From Thalassospira sp. HJ (GTDB lineage: Bacteria > Pseudomonadota > Alphaproteobacteria > Rhodospirillales > Thalassospiraceae), in contig NZ_JYII01000019.1 of assembly GCF_000948415.1 (NCBI RefSeq), positions 1-64,000 on the forward strand: a stretch of 64,000 nt of DNA, in the 5' to 3' direction. The notes below the pieces were generated by a model. That model was not told where the DNA came from, did not search any database, and saw only the letters and a program-made list of their open reading frames with translations. The translations under genes and the position numbers were made by a program. Each line of letters opens with the position of its first letter. Position 1 is the first letter of the stretch. Shown here piece by piece: positions 46,496 through 54,907 of this stretch.

Positions 46496-46912
46496 ATGAC
46501 CCTTAAAAACGATGCAACCGACACCCTGCCTGACCGTCAACCGTCGGTTCGTGCCGTTGCCATGCCATCCGATACCAACCCGACCGGAGATATTTTTGGC
46601 GGCTGGCTGATGTCGCAAATGGACCTCGCGGCCGGAACCGCTGCGGCACGCCGCGCCAAGGGCAGAACCGCCACCGTTTTTGTCGATAGCATGTCGTTCC
46701 TGCGCCCAGTACATGTGGGGGATGAGGTCTCTTTCTTCACCGAAATCATCCATGTCGGACGTACATCACTTCGCATCAATGTCGAAGCCTGGCGCCAAAC
46801 CCGGTTTGAAGAAACATCGGACAAAGTGACCGAAGGCATCTTTACTTTCGTCGCGCTGGATGAAGATGGCCGGCCCCGGCCGCTTGATCCCGAGATCGAA
46901 AATCACGCCTGA
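46496..46912 (+). CDS. Acyl-CoA thioesterase (hotdog fold, YciA-like)
   Basis: The 138-residue protein has the YciA-type pattern: SDTNPTGDIFGGWLMSQMD with the catalytic Asp region, then ATVFVDSMSFLRPVHVGDEV and a third strand region RTSLRINVEAW. It hydrolyses acyl-CoA thioesters; chain preference cannot be read. An ATG is preferred over the adjacent TTG. It is followed by a terminator, so it is a single-gene unit. Confidence 0.87.
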   Translation: MTLKNDATDTLPDRQPSVRAVAMPSDTNPTGDIFGGWLMSQMDLAAGTAAARRAKGRTATVFVDSMSFLRPVHVGDEVSFFTEIIHVGRTSLRINVEAWRQTRFEETSDKVTEGIFTFVALDEDGRPRPLDPEIENHA

Positions 46913-46964
46913 TCAAACCGGTTGGACGCACTTTTTTTAAGCGTTCTTTTGAAACATTCCCGTG

Positions 46965-46994
46965 CGCGCCGATGAATTCGGCGCGTTTTATTTT
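46965..46994 (+). terminator. Terminator after the thioesterase gene
   Basis: CGCGCCGA pairs with TCGGCGCG over a 5-base loop, followed by TTTTATTTT. The rest of the 46913-47253 gap holds AT-rich DNA, a TTTCAC/GTGAAA inverted repeat near 47096-47117, and no convincing gene. Confidence 0.8.
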
Positions 46995-47253
46995 GTTTCG
47001 GCGGTGAATTTCACGCCCATACAACACATCACATTTCGTCAACTCAACTTTTTGGCGAATTTATTTCAGTTTTATGTATCATTTCCGGATGTCGTTTCAC
47101 TTGGCGTCGGTGAAATGAATTCGGGGGAACCGTTGTGTGCTGGCGTCATTGGCTTGGGTTTCGACCCTAGTGCGGCATGGTACAGGCCGACACCTGTATT
47201 GCCAGAAGTGGGAGAATTAATCTGACATTTCAGTCTCTGATCAGGAGAAGCAC

Positions 47254-47688
47254 ATGACCGATCAGCCAATTCTTGTGGGCTATGACGGAACAGATGCCGC
47301 GCAGCGTGCCGTGGAATTCGCGGGCACTCGCGCAACAGCCGTAGGCTGCGCCATTCATCTTGTTTATGTTCTTGAATGGTCCCCTTACAGCTTCCTGTCG
47401 ACACAGGAACTTGAAGAACGCCATCAACGGCGAACAGAAGAATTGTCACGGGCAGAGGAAACCCTCAAGCCCGCACTCGAGGCACTTAACAAGCTTAAAA
47501 TACCGGTAACTTCGGAAGTCCGTTACGGCCATTCCGGCGAACTGATCTGCAAAATCGCCGAAGACAAGGGCGCATGCCAGATCATTGTCGGCCGGAAAGG
47601 TGGATCGGCACTGGGCGCAAGACTGCTGGGCAGTTTGCCGCTCACACTGGTTCAGGCATCGCCTGTGCCGGTCACGGTCGTGCCGTAA
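47254..47688 (+). CDS. Universal stress protein, UspA family
   Basis: The 144-residue single-domain protein has the ATP-binding pattern G-x2-G-x9-G-S, seen as GRKGGSALGARLLGS, plus the N-terminal ILVGYDGTDAAQRAV nucleotide contact. It is therefore the ATP-binding Usp branch. It lies 33 bases upstream of a sodium:alanine symporter, probably in one transcript, so it may modulate that carrier. AGGAGAAGC precedes the ATG. Confidence 0.87.
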   Translation: MTDQPILVGYDGTDAAQRAVEFAGTRATAVGCAIHLVYVLEWSPYSFLSTQELEERHQRRTEELSRAEETLKPALEALNKLKIPVTSEVRYGHSGELICKIAEDKGACQIIVGRKGGSALGARLLGSLPLTLVQASPVPVTVVP

Positions 47689-47721
47689 GGCAATCACGAA
47701 AAATCAAACCGGAGAAGCATC

Positions 47722-49242
47722 ATGTTCTGGAAAAAGACAGCAGCGGCCAGCGCCGTTGCAATGATGTCGGCCACCCTGCCCCATATCGCAAACGCGCAGG
47801 AAGCCGGCCTTGATGAGAAAATCAATCAGGCGATCGCACCGATTTCTAACGTGATTGCCGGCACCATGTTCTATTCCGTGCCGATTGGCGGTACGGCCTT
47901 TCCTTTGATCGTTGGCTGGCTGGTTGTTGCCGCCACGATATTCACACTGTATTTCGGCTTTGTTCAATTCCGCCGTTTCGGCCATGCGATTTCGCTGGTC
48001 AAGGGCGACTATTCCCACCCCGAAGATGCCGGTGAAGTTTCCCACTTCCAGGCATTGGCCACCGCCCTTTCGGGCACGGTCGGCCTTGGCAATATTGCAG
48101 GCGTTGCTGTTGCCGTTTCCATCGGCGGACCGGGGGCGACATTCTGGATGATCCTTGCCGGCCTGCTTGGCATGGCATCGAAATTCACCGAATGTACGCT
48201 GGGCGTTAAATACCGTAACGAATATGAAGACGGCCGCGTTTCGGGCGGCCCGATGTATTACCTGTCGAAAGGCCTCGCTGAAAAAGGCAAACCCGGCCTT
48301 GGCAAGGTACTCGCCATTATCTTCTCGATCTGCTGTATCGGCGGGGCTGTTGGTGGCGGCAATATGTTCCAGGCCAATCAGGCCTTCCAGCAGATTGTCA
48401 ATGTAACCGGCGGTGACGAAAGCTTCCTTGCCGGTTCCGGCTGGTTGTTTGGTCTGGTCATGGCGATTGTTGTGGGGGTCGTGATTATTGGCGGCATCAA
48501 ATCGATTGCCAAGGTGACCGAAAAGATCGTGCCGTTCATGGCGGTTATCTATGTTACCGCGGGCATGATCATTATCCTGTCAAACATCTCCATGATCGGT
48601 GATGCATTCGCCCAGATCTTCGTTGGCGCCTTTACCGGTGCCGGTGTTGCTGGCGGGGTTGTTGGCGCACTGATCCAGGGTTTCAAACGTGCCGCCTTCT
48701 CAAACGAGGCCGGCATTGGCTCGGCCGCCATTGCCCATGCGGCCGTTCGGACCAAGGAGCCGGTGACAGAGGGTTATGTCGCCCTGCTCGAACCGTTCAT
48801 TGATACGGTCGTGATCTGTACCATGACGGCCCTTGTGATTACCATCAGTGGCGAACTTAATTCCGGACTGACCGGGGTTGAGCTGACCTCGGCGGCATTC
48901 GCATCGGCCTTTACCTGGTTCCCGCTGATCCTGGCACTGGCAGTTGTCCTGTTTGCCTTTTCCACCATGCTGTCATGGTCCTATTACGGGCTTAAAAGCT
49001 GGACCTATCTGGTCGGTGAAGGCAAAGGCAAGGAGATCATCTTCAAGCTGTTCTTCTGCCTGTGCGTGATTGTTGGTGCATCCATGAGCCTGGGTCCCGT
49101 GATTGATTTCTCGGACTCCATGATCTTTGCCATGGCGATCCCCAACATCATCGGCCTTTACTTGCTGATGCCCGTCGTTCGCGGCGAGATCAACCAATAC
49201 TGGGCCAAGATCGAAAGCGGCGAGATCAAGAAGGTCAAATAA
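47722..49242 (+). CDS. Sodium:alanine/glycine symporter (AGCS family)
   Basis: This 506-residue carrier has about eleven membrane segments and the AGCS pattern [20 protein letters not shown] near residue 115 and [16 protein letters not shown] near residue 330. The first ~25 residues resemble a signal peptide (ending NAQEA), an occasional feature of marine members. It imports alanine or glycine with sodium. It is paired with the upstream Usp gene and followed by a terminator. Confidence 0.92.
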   Translation: MFWKKTAAASAVAMMSATLPHIANAQEAGLDEKINQAIAPISNVIAGTMFYSVPIGGTAFPLIVGWLVVAATIFTLYFGFVQFRRFGHAISLVKGDYSHPEDAGEVSHFQALATALSGTVGLGNIAGVAVAVSIGGPGATFWMILAGLLGMASKFTECTLGVKYRNEYEDGRVSGGPMYYLSKGLAEKGKPGLGKVLAIIFSICCIGGAVGGGNMFQANQAFQQIVNVTGGDESFLAGSGWLFGLVMAIVVGVVIIGGIKSIAKVTEKIVPFMAVIYVTAGMIIILSNISMIGDAFAQIFVGAFTGAGVAGGVVGALIQGFKRAAFSNEAGIGSAAIAHAAVRTKEPVTEGYVALLEPFIDTVVICTMTALVITISGELNSGLTGVELTSAAFASAFTWFPLILALAVVLFAFSTMLSWSYYGLKSWTYLVGEGKGKEIIFKLFFCLCVIVGASMSLGPVIDFSDSMIFAMAIPNIIGLYLLMPVVRGEINQYWAKIESGEIKKVK

Positions 49243-49262
49243 GCCAGCATTTTGAAACGATT

Positions 49263-49299
49263 CCAAACACCCCTGCCCTCTAGCGGGGGTGTTTTGGTT
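49263..49299 (+). terminator. Terminator after the symporter gene
   Basis: CCAAACACCCC and GGGGTGTTTTGG pair with one bulge; the descending arm is T-rich and followed by TTT. Confidence 0.75.
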
Positions 49300-49450
49300 T
49301 GCGCCCTGCAAGTCCGACATGGCTGCTGATCAAGCCTTCCGCTTTGCAAACCCCGGCAAATATGCGATTTTAATCGGCACAGGCAGCAGGCTGTGATAGA
49401 AGCCGCGCCAGAGAGATTTCCCGTATGACCTATAAGAAGACCCGCAAGTG

Positions 49451-51097
49451 ATGAGTGATCAATCGCGCCGTTCCGAATTGCTGATGCCCGCAGGCTCGCT
49501 CGAAAAGCTGAAAGTTGCCGTGCTTTATGGCGCGGATGCCGTTTACATGGGCACGCCGGACCTGTCGCTGCGCGTCAAAAGCCAAATGTCACTGCAAGAC
49601 GTGGTCGACGGCATCGAATTTGCCCACAGCCATGGTGTGCGTGTTTATCTGACGCTGAACCTGTTTTCGCATAACAAGGATATCGACAAGCTGCCGGAGT
49701 ATGTCGATACCGTGCGCAAATGTAAGCCCGATGGCCTGATTGTCGCCGATCCGGGTGTGTTCATGTTTGTTCGCGAACATGCGCCGGAACTTGATCTTCA
49801 TGTCTCGACCCAGGCCAATGTCTGTTCCTGGCAGTCTGTGAAATTCTGGCAGAGCATCGGGGCCAAGCTTGTTGTGCTCGGCCGTGAAGTTTCCTACGAG
49901 GAACTCACCGAAATCCGCGCAAAATGCCCCGACATCAAGATCGAGGCCTTCGTGCATGGTTCCATGTGCATGACCTATTCCGGTCGTTGCCTGCTGTCGA
50001 ACTTCATGGCCGAACGTGGCGCGAACCAAGGCGCATGTGCGAACTCGTGCCGCTGGAAATACAAAGTCCACATGAAGCTCAAGGACGGCACGGTCAAGGA
50101 ACTCAAACTGACCGAGGAAAACCTCGAAATGTTTGACTTCTTCCTTGAAGAAGACATGCGTCCGGGCGAACTGATGGAAATTCAGGAGGACGAGCGCGGC
50201 TCCTACATCCTGAACTCCCGCGATCTGTGCATCATGCCGAAACTTGAGGATTACCTCAAAATCGGTGTCGACAGCCTCAAGGTCGAAGGCCGTGGCAAAA
50301 GCCCCTATTACGCCGGTCTCGTCGCCCGTGCGTACCGCATGGCGATTGATGACTGGTACAAGGATCCGGAAAACTGGTCGGCCGAAGAATATATGAAGGA
50401 ACTCTCGACCATTCCGAACCGGGGCTACACGCTGGCCTTCCATGACGGGCGCCTGACCAACTACGCGCACGGCTATGACAGCAACACCAACGTCTCCGAC
50501 TGGGAATTTGCCGGTCAGATCGTCGAGGTCGAAGACGACGCCTTCATCATGACGGTCAAAAACCGCATGTTGCCGGGCGATGTGATCGAAATCGTGCCGC
50601 CGCGTTCGCGTCAGACCATCTTCATCCGCATGTATGAATTCATCGATGCCAAAACCGGCAAGGTCGGTGAAGCCGTGCACGCCAACACCCATCCGCTGAT
50701 CCGTCTGCCGTTTTCCCTGTTTGAACAGGAAGACCCGGAATTCCTTAAGCGTGAAATCGTCCCGATGACGATCGTGCGCAAGGAAAAGGCGCTTTCGGAA
50801 GATGAATGGCAACGCCTGAAACTTGATCAGGAAGGCCACAAGTTCGAAATGGGCAAAGGCAACGAAGAACGCTATGACGCCAAGCGTGATGCGCTTCAGA
50901 CCGCCCTTGATGACCGCCAGAAGGAACGCTCCTTCCGCACTCCGCGTGTTGGCACCAAGGGTTGCTGTGGCCGGGGTTGCAATGGCTGTCTGATCTTCTG
51001 GCACGATGAAAGCTACGCCAAGGCGCGCGAAATCCTTGCCAAGCGCAAACAGGGCGAGATGCTTGAAAAAGACGGCAAGACGATTGCTGCTGAATAA
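49451..51097 (+). CDS. U32-family protein, tRNA hydroxylation type (TrhP/YegQ-like)
   Basis: The 548-residue protein shows the U32 signature EAFVHGSMCMTYSGRC near residues 172-187 and the Cys-rich GACANSCRW shortly after. The N-terminal ELLMPAGSLEKLKVAVLYGA is typical of the family. A C-terminal cysteine cluster (GCCGRGCNGC) could hold a metal or Fe-S centre. Members of this length are involved in prephenate-dependent 5-hydroxyuridine formation in tRNA, although older annotations say collagenase-like peptidase. The ATG is preferred over the adjacent GTG; a tiny reading frame (MTYKKTRK) ends in TGATG across the start. Confidence 0.82.
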   Translation: MSDQSRRSELLMPAGSLEKLKVAVLYGADAVYMGTPDLSLRVKSQMSLQDVVDGIEFAHSHGVRVYLTLNLFSHNKDIDKLPEYVDTVRKCKPDGLIVADPGVFMFVREHAPELDLHVSTQANVCSWQSVKFWQSIGAKLVVLGREVSYEELTEIRAKCPDIKIEAFVHGSMCMTYSGRCLLSNFMAERGANQGACANSCRWKYKVHMKLKDGTVKELKLTEENLEMFDFFLEEDMRPGELMEIQEDERGSYILNSRDLCIMPKLEDYLKIGVDSLKVEGRGKSPYYAGLVARAYRMAIDDWYKDPENWSAEEYMKELSTIPNRGYTLAFHDGRLTNYAHGYDSNTNVSDWEFAGQIVEVEDDAFIMTVKNRMLPGDVIEIVPPRSRQTIFIRMYEFIDAKTGKVGEAVHANTHPLIRLPFSLFEQEDPEFLKREIVPMTIVRKEKALSEDEWQRLKLDQEGHKFEMGKGNEERYDAKRDALQTALDDRQKERSFRTPRVGTKGCCGRGCNGCLIFWHDESYAKAREILAKRKQGEMLEKDGKTIAAE

Positions 51098-51165
51098 GCA
51101 GAACTAAGGTAGACTTGACCTTCAAGACCCAGTGTTACATCTTAAGGGTGAAGGGAGATTGAAAT

Positions 51166-51357
51166 ATGCTCAATTTCATCAGAAAGCTGTTTCTTGACAG
51201 TGACCAGCTTGAGTTGATTAATAAGCTTAAAGAAACTCCTGATCGCGTGCGCATAGTCGGTCGCGGAACTGTGGTTGCAAACCAGGATATGCTGGTTCAA
51301 AGCCCACAGTACAAGCAGGCGGTTGAGAACGCAGCCAAACTTGTTGCAAGCAGGTAA
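51166..51357 (+). CDS. Small unknown protein in AT-rich island
   Basis: I do not recognise this 63-residue protein. It has a good ribosome site (GGGAG, about nine bases before the ATG) and is soluble and mostly helical, with a charged N-terminal half and AVENAAKLVASR at the end. The next gene begins six bases after its stop, so the two probably form an operon. Base composition is visibly more AT-rich than in flanking genes. Confidence 0.55.
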   Translation: MLNFIRKLFLDSDQLELINKLKETPDRVRIVGRGTVVANQDMLVQSPQYKQAVENAAKLVASR

Positions 51358-51363
51358 CTCCTA

Positions 51364-52104
51364 TTGGGCCTGCTCTTAACAATCCCCATTCTTGTTGCAG
51401 GATTTTGGTTCTGCCACCTACACGCGCCATTGCGCTACAAAATGCACCGAGCAGAAAACCAGTATTTGTATCTGCATTCCGCTCAATATGGTCTCGTGCT
51501 ATTCTTCTTCTCGTCATTGCTTTTGTTCGCAATCAAAAACCTGACTTTTGTTAGCGAACAAATGAACTCGTGGTCTGTTGGCCACGAGTTACTGCATTTA
51601 GCAGTTCCAGGGAAAACCTACCTTGAGTACAACACAGCCTTATTCATCTTGCTATGCCCTTTTGTACTCGCCTACGTTTTTCCAAAAGCTTTGAATTGGC
51701 TTTCAGGATACCCAGAAGGATACAAAACTTCTGTGATCGAGAAGATTTTAAAAGACAGCCCCCTCGACAGCTTCCTGTTTGACGCACTTATCAAAGAAAC
51801 TCAAATTATGCTCTCCATGAGTGATAGGAAAGTTTACGTCGGTTTCGTGTTGAATATGGGCGAACCGAACGAGCACAAAGGAATGGATCAAGAAATCCTC
51901 CTACAGCCTGTTCTCAGCGGTTACAGAAGCAGTGAAAACTTAAAAGTAACGTTTACAACAAACTACAATCTGGCCAGCTCAAACGATGAGTCCAAGAAAC
52001 TTGGAATCGTCTTAAAGCAAGACAACATTGTTAGTGCGACGAAGTTCGACAATGCCTTATTTAAAGACATTGCCGACACTCCGACGGATCAAACTAAACC
52101 TTAG
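51364..52104 (+). CDS. Unknown membrane protein with soluble C-terminal domain
   Basis: A 246-residue protein that I do not recognise, probably starting at TTG by coupling to the gene before. Three hydrophobic segments lie at about residues 2-20, 40-60 and 92-112. The remaining ~130 residues are soluble and beta-rich, with SDRKVYVGFVLN, EILLQPVLSGYRSS and LKVTFTTNY suggesting a small barrel; an Sm-like fold is only a guess. The AT-rich composition and odd codon use (TTA, AGA) differ from the neighbours and suggest acquisition by transfer. Confidence 0.6.
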   Translation: MGLLLTIPILVAGFWFCHLHAPLRYKMHRAENQYLYLHSAQYGLVLFFFSSLLLFAIKNLTFVSEQMNSWSVGHELLHLAVPGKTYLEYNTALFILLCPFVLAYVFPKALNWLSGYPEGYKTSVIEKILKDSPLDSFLFDALIKETQIMLSMSDRKVYVGFVLNMGEPNEHKGMDQEILLQPVLSGYRSSENLKVTFTTNYNLASSNDESKKLGIVLKQDNIVSATKFDNALFKDIADTPTDQTKP

Positions 52105-52114
52105 TTAATTTGCC

Positions 52115-52528
52115 TCAAGCCAGCTCGAACTTGATCGGCTGTGCGCCTTCCCACAGGGTCATTTTGCCGAGCTTCTCGACATCTTCGAGATTGCTGGTGA
52201 TGGTGATGAAATGGTTGCCGGCAAGTTGGCCAACCTTGGAGGCGAAATGCACCCCGCCATATGCCAGCAGGATTTCGGTTTCGCTGATACCACCGGGATA
52301 AAGGATGATCTGGCCCGGTGCCGGGAAGCTGGTGTGGTTTTCATAACCGACACCAAACTGATAATCGCCCAGCGGCATCCACACACCCTCGCCGCTCCAG
52401 CGGACATGCACGGCCTTGCTTTCAAACGGCATGCGATCAAGGAATGCCTTGCAGGTATGCGGTGCCTTTTCGATTTCGAGCACGCCATCAAAGGTGAACG
52501 GACCGGCGGTGATTTTGATATTGGACAT
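52115..52528 (-). CDS. DUF3830 family protein (cyclophilin-like fold)
   Basis: The 137-residue start is set by AGGAAAT before the ATG; a longer upstream frame lacks support. The pattern includes FDGVLEIEKAPHTCKAFLD, VHVRWSGEGVWMPLG and PGQIILYPGGISETEILLAYG, matching DUF3830, whose fold resembles cyclophilins. The function is not established; relatives often neighbour amidohydrolase or amino-acid catabolism genes. It converges on the AT-rich island. Confidence 0.75.
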   Translation of the reverse strand: MSNIKITAGPFTFDGVLEIEKAPHTCKAFLDRMPFESKAVHVRWSGEGVWMPLGDYQFGVGYENHTSFPAPGQIILYPGGISETEILLAYGGVHFASKVGQLAGNHFITITSNLEDVEKLGKMTLWEGAQPIKFELA

Positions 52529-52914
52529 AAGAATTTCCTGATTGGATGGCGCAAAAATACGGCGCGCCTTACGACGCGGCGACTTTGCGCCGGAATAAAT
52601 GCATGCCCCAAGGGCTACACCGACCATTCAAAACCGTCAATCGCCTTCAAAATCAGCCTCAACTTATGCGCAAATTGCAATGCCCCATACCAAAACCTGC
52701 CAACTGAACTTATTGCAAATCCTGAACGCGGCCATTTGAGCCATTTTTTTGCGTTGCGGCATGACTTCTTCGACGATCCTGCGATTGTTTCAGGACAAAC
52801 GCGCGAAAATTTCACTTGCGCGCAGATTGGAACGGGCGTAAATCCCGCCTTGCCCAAAGTCGCACGTGCCTGTGGTGGTCCTGCTTACTGGAACCCGTAG
52901 GACTTACTTAAAGC

Positions 52915-53160
52915 AACGACGGTGTAGGGCTTTTTTGGTCTCAGGTGGCGTCCAAATCCACCGACACTAAAGAGGCACACCATCATTGCCCACGTGCGGA
53001 ACGGGAACTCCCCATTCCATAGCGAGGCAGACTTAACTTCGCAGTTCCGGTTGGCCCCGGAGCTAAACAGCAGGCAAGTAGTCCGCGTTATCGCGCCTCC
53101 ACCGCGCGCACGCATCAGGTACATGCACGCTGCCATATCGTGGAATGGGAGAACGCCCCA
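52915..53160 (+). ncRNA. speF-like structured leader of the ornithine decarboxylase gene
   Basis: A long leader before the decarboxylase is full of inverted repeats: GGTGG/CCACC (52944-52962) enclosed by GTGT/ACAC, GGAACGGGAACTCC with a pairing partner near 53020-53030, and GCACGCAT/ATGCACGC (53108-53130). It ends CCATATCG...GGGAGAACGCCCC before the ATG. Alphaproteobacterial ornithine decarboxylase genes are known to carry the speF RNA motif at this position. The match is recalled, not computed. The rest of the 52529-53160 gap holds only possible promoter DNA. Confidence 0.65.
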
Positions 53161-54294
53161 ATGGCAACTCAGCGTATTATTGATTTTCTCGCACAGAACC
53201 GTCCGGAAGGCCCGTGCCTTGTCGTTGATCTCGATGTTGTTCAGCGCAACTTTGAGACCTTCACCCGTGCGCTTCCGAGCTCGCGCATCTTCTATGCCGT
53301 CAAAGCAAACCCGGCACCGGAAGTTCTGAGCCTGCTTGCCGACCTTGGCAGCAACTTTGACACCGCATCCGTCCCGGAAATCGAAATGGCGATGGCTGCT
53401 GGTGCAAGCCCTGACCGCATTTCCTTTGGCAACACCATCAAAAAAGAACGCGACATTGCGCGCGCTTTTGAACTCGGTGTACGTCTTTATGCGGTTGATT
53501 GCGTCGAAGAAGTTGAAAAAATCGCCCGTGTCGCACCGGGTGCGCAGGTTTTCTGCCGCATCCTGACCGATGGCAAAGGTGCAGAATGGCCGCTGTCGCG
53601 CAAATTCGGTTGCGCGCCTTCCATGGCACTCGAAGTTCTTGAGCATGCTCATCACATGGGTCTGGATGCCTATGGCGTGTCCTTCCACGTTGGTTCGCAG
53701 CAGTGCAACCTTGATGCATGGGACACCGCCCTTGCCGAGGCATCCTCGATCTTCCGTACCCTTGCGGACAAAGGCATTGTTCTTCGTATGGTCAACATGG
53801 GCGGGGGCTTCCCGACCCGTTACCTGCGCGACATTCCGGCGACCGAAGCATATGGCGCGGCGATTGTTGATGCGCTTCACAACCACTTTGGCAACCACAT
53901 GCCCGAAACCATTATCGAACCGGGCCGTGGCATGGTTGGTGATGCCGGTGTGATCAAAGCCGAGGTTGTTCTGATTTCGCGCAAACATGCCGACGATCCG
54001 GTGCGCTGGGTTTACCTCGATATCGGTAAATTCGGCGGCCTTGCCGAAACCATGGACGAAGCGATCCGTTACCCGATCACCACCATCTATGACGGCGGCG
54101 ATGTTGCACCTTGTGTTCTGGCCGGTCCGACCTGTGACTCTGCCGACGTGCTCTATGAAAAGACCCCGTATGACCTGCCGGTCTCTTTGACCATCGGTGA
54201 CGAGGTTCTGATCGAAGCAACCGGTGCTTATACCACCACTTATGCATCCGTGGCGTTCAACGGCTTCTCGCCGCTTGCCGCCTATGTCATCTGA
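53161..54294 (+). CDS. Ornithine (or lysine/ornithine) decarboxylase, fold type III
   Basis: The 377-residue PLP enzyme has Lys48 in FYAVKANPAPEVL, the glycine loop VNMGGGFPTRY, EPGRGMVGDAG and the catalytic Cys in GPTCDSADVLYE, all typical of short alphaproteobacterial ornithine decarboxylases. It makes putrescine from ornithine, or cadaverine if lysine is accepted. GGGAG precedes the ATG. The upstream structured leader suggests polyamine-linked control. The next gene, an acetyltransferase, follows after 23 bases. Confidence 0.92.
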   Translation: MATQRIIDFLAQNRPEGPCLVVDLDVVQRNFETFTRALPSSRIFYAVKANPAPEVLSLLADLGSNFDTASVPEIEMAMAAGASPDRISFGNTIKKERDIARAFELGVRLYAVDCVEEVEKIARVAPGAQVFCRILTDGKGAEWPLSRKFGCAPSMALEVLEHAHHMGLDAYGVSFHVGSQQCNLDAWDTALAEASSIFRTLADKGIVLRMVNMGGGFPTRYLRDIPATEAYGAAIVDALHNHFGNHMPETIIEPGRGMVGDAGVIKAEVVLISRKHADDPVRWVYLDIGKFGGLAETMDEAIRYPITTIYDGGDVAPCVLAGPTCDSADVLYEKTPYDLPVSLTIGDEVLIEATGAYTTTYASVAFNGFSPLAAYVI

Positions 54295-54317
54295 CCCCAT
54301 TCGGGAAAGATAGGCCA

Positions 54318-54824
54318 ATGATCACGATTGATCGCGAAGGCGCTTATTCGCACATCGAACGCGAAAAGCTGCTTGATCGCGTAATGGGTCAGGCGCGGTT
54401 TCAGAAATCGTCTGAAATCCTGCGCCGCAACCGCCTTCCGGCGGACGGTCTGGCGTTTGTCGCCCACGACGGCAAACAGATGATCGGCACCGTCCGGTTG
54501 TGGAATGTCAATGCAGGCAATGCAGGTGATGCGTTGCTGCTCGGCCCGCTTGCCGTCGACAAGATCTATAGCGGGTCCGGCGTGGGTGCCGGTCTGGTTT
54601 ATGCAGCGCTCAATGCTGCGCAAGCCAGCGGTCACCGTTCGGTTCTTCTGGTGGGGGATCCGGATTACTATGCGCGCTTTGGCTTCCATGCTGCGCCTGC
54701 AAGCGGGCTTTTGATGCCCGGCCATTTTGATCGTCACCGGTTCCAGGCGATCCAACTTGGCAATGACGATGTGCTTAGTGGTTCAACCGGTATGCTGAGT
54801 GCCACCGGGGCCATGATCCACTAG
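54318..54824 (+). CDS. GNAT N-acetyltransferase (YhbS-like)
   Basis: The 168-residue protein has the GNAT core: MIGTVRLWNVNAG, then LGPLAVDKIYSGSGVGAGLV with the acetyl-CoA pyrophosphate loop (Q/RxxGxG-like SGSGVGAGL), and VLLVGDPDYYARFGFHAA near residue 110. It resembles YhbS-type acetyltransferases. Co-transcription with ornithine decarboxylase hints at a polyamine or related amine as substrate, which is only inference. A strong terminator follows. Confidence 0.85.
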   Translation: MITIDREGAYSHIEREKLLDRVMGQARFQKSSEILRRNRLPADGLAFVAHDGKQMIGTVRLWNVNAGNAGDALLLGPLAVDKIYSGSGVGAGLVYAALNAAQASGHRSVLLVGDPDYYARFGFHAAPASGLLMPGHFDRHRFQAIQLGNDDVLSGSTGMLSATGAMIH

Positions 54825-54843
54825 GACCTCGACGCTTAAAGAC

Positions 54844-54883
54844 AAAAAAATCCCGGCCCGGGTTTCCCCGGCCGGGATTTTTG
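54844..54883. terminator. Bidirectional terminator
   Basis: AAAAATCCCGGCC and GGCCGGGATTTTT form a perfect 13-pair stem with an 11-base loop. It separates the acetyltransferase from the convergent lipoprotein gene. Confidence 0.93.
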
Positions 54884-54907
54884 TTTCTGCATGCCATCCT
54901 GATCAGA

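Noticed and set aside
47116-47226. 36-codon frame before the Usp gene
   Set aside because: No ribosome site of note and no recognisable sequence; kept only as part of a low-interest leader observation.
49589-51004. 471-codon minus-strand frame
   Set aside because: It is antisense to the U32 gene, which carries a diagnostic signature.
52615-52857. 80-codon minus-strand frame suggesting a transposase remnant
   Set aside because: The basic, aromatic composition hinted at a transposase fragment, but no motif or terminal repeat supports it.
52885-54318. 477-codon minus-strand frame
   Set aside because: It is antisense to ornithine decarboxylase and its leader.
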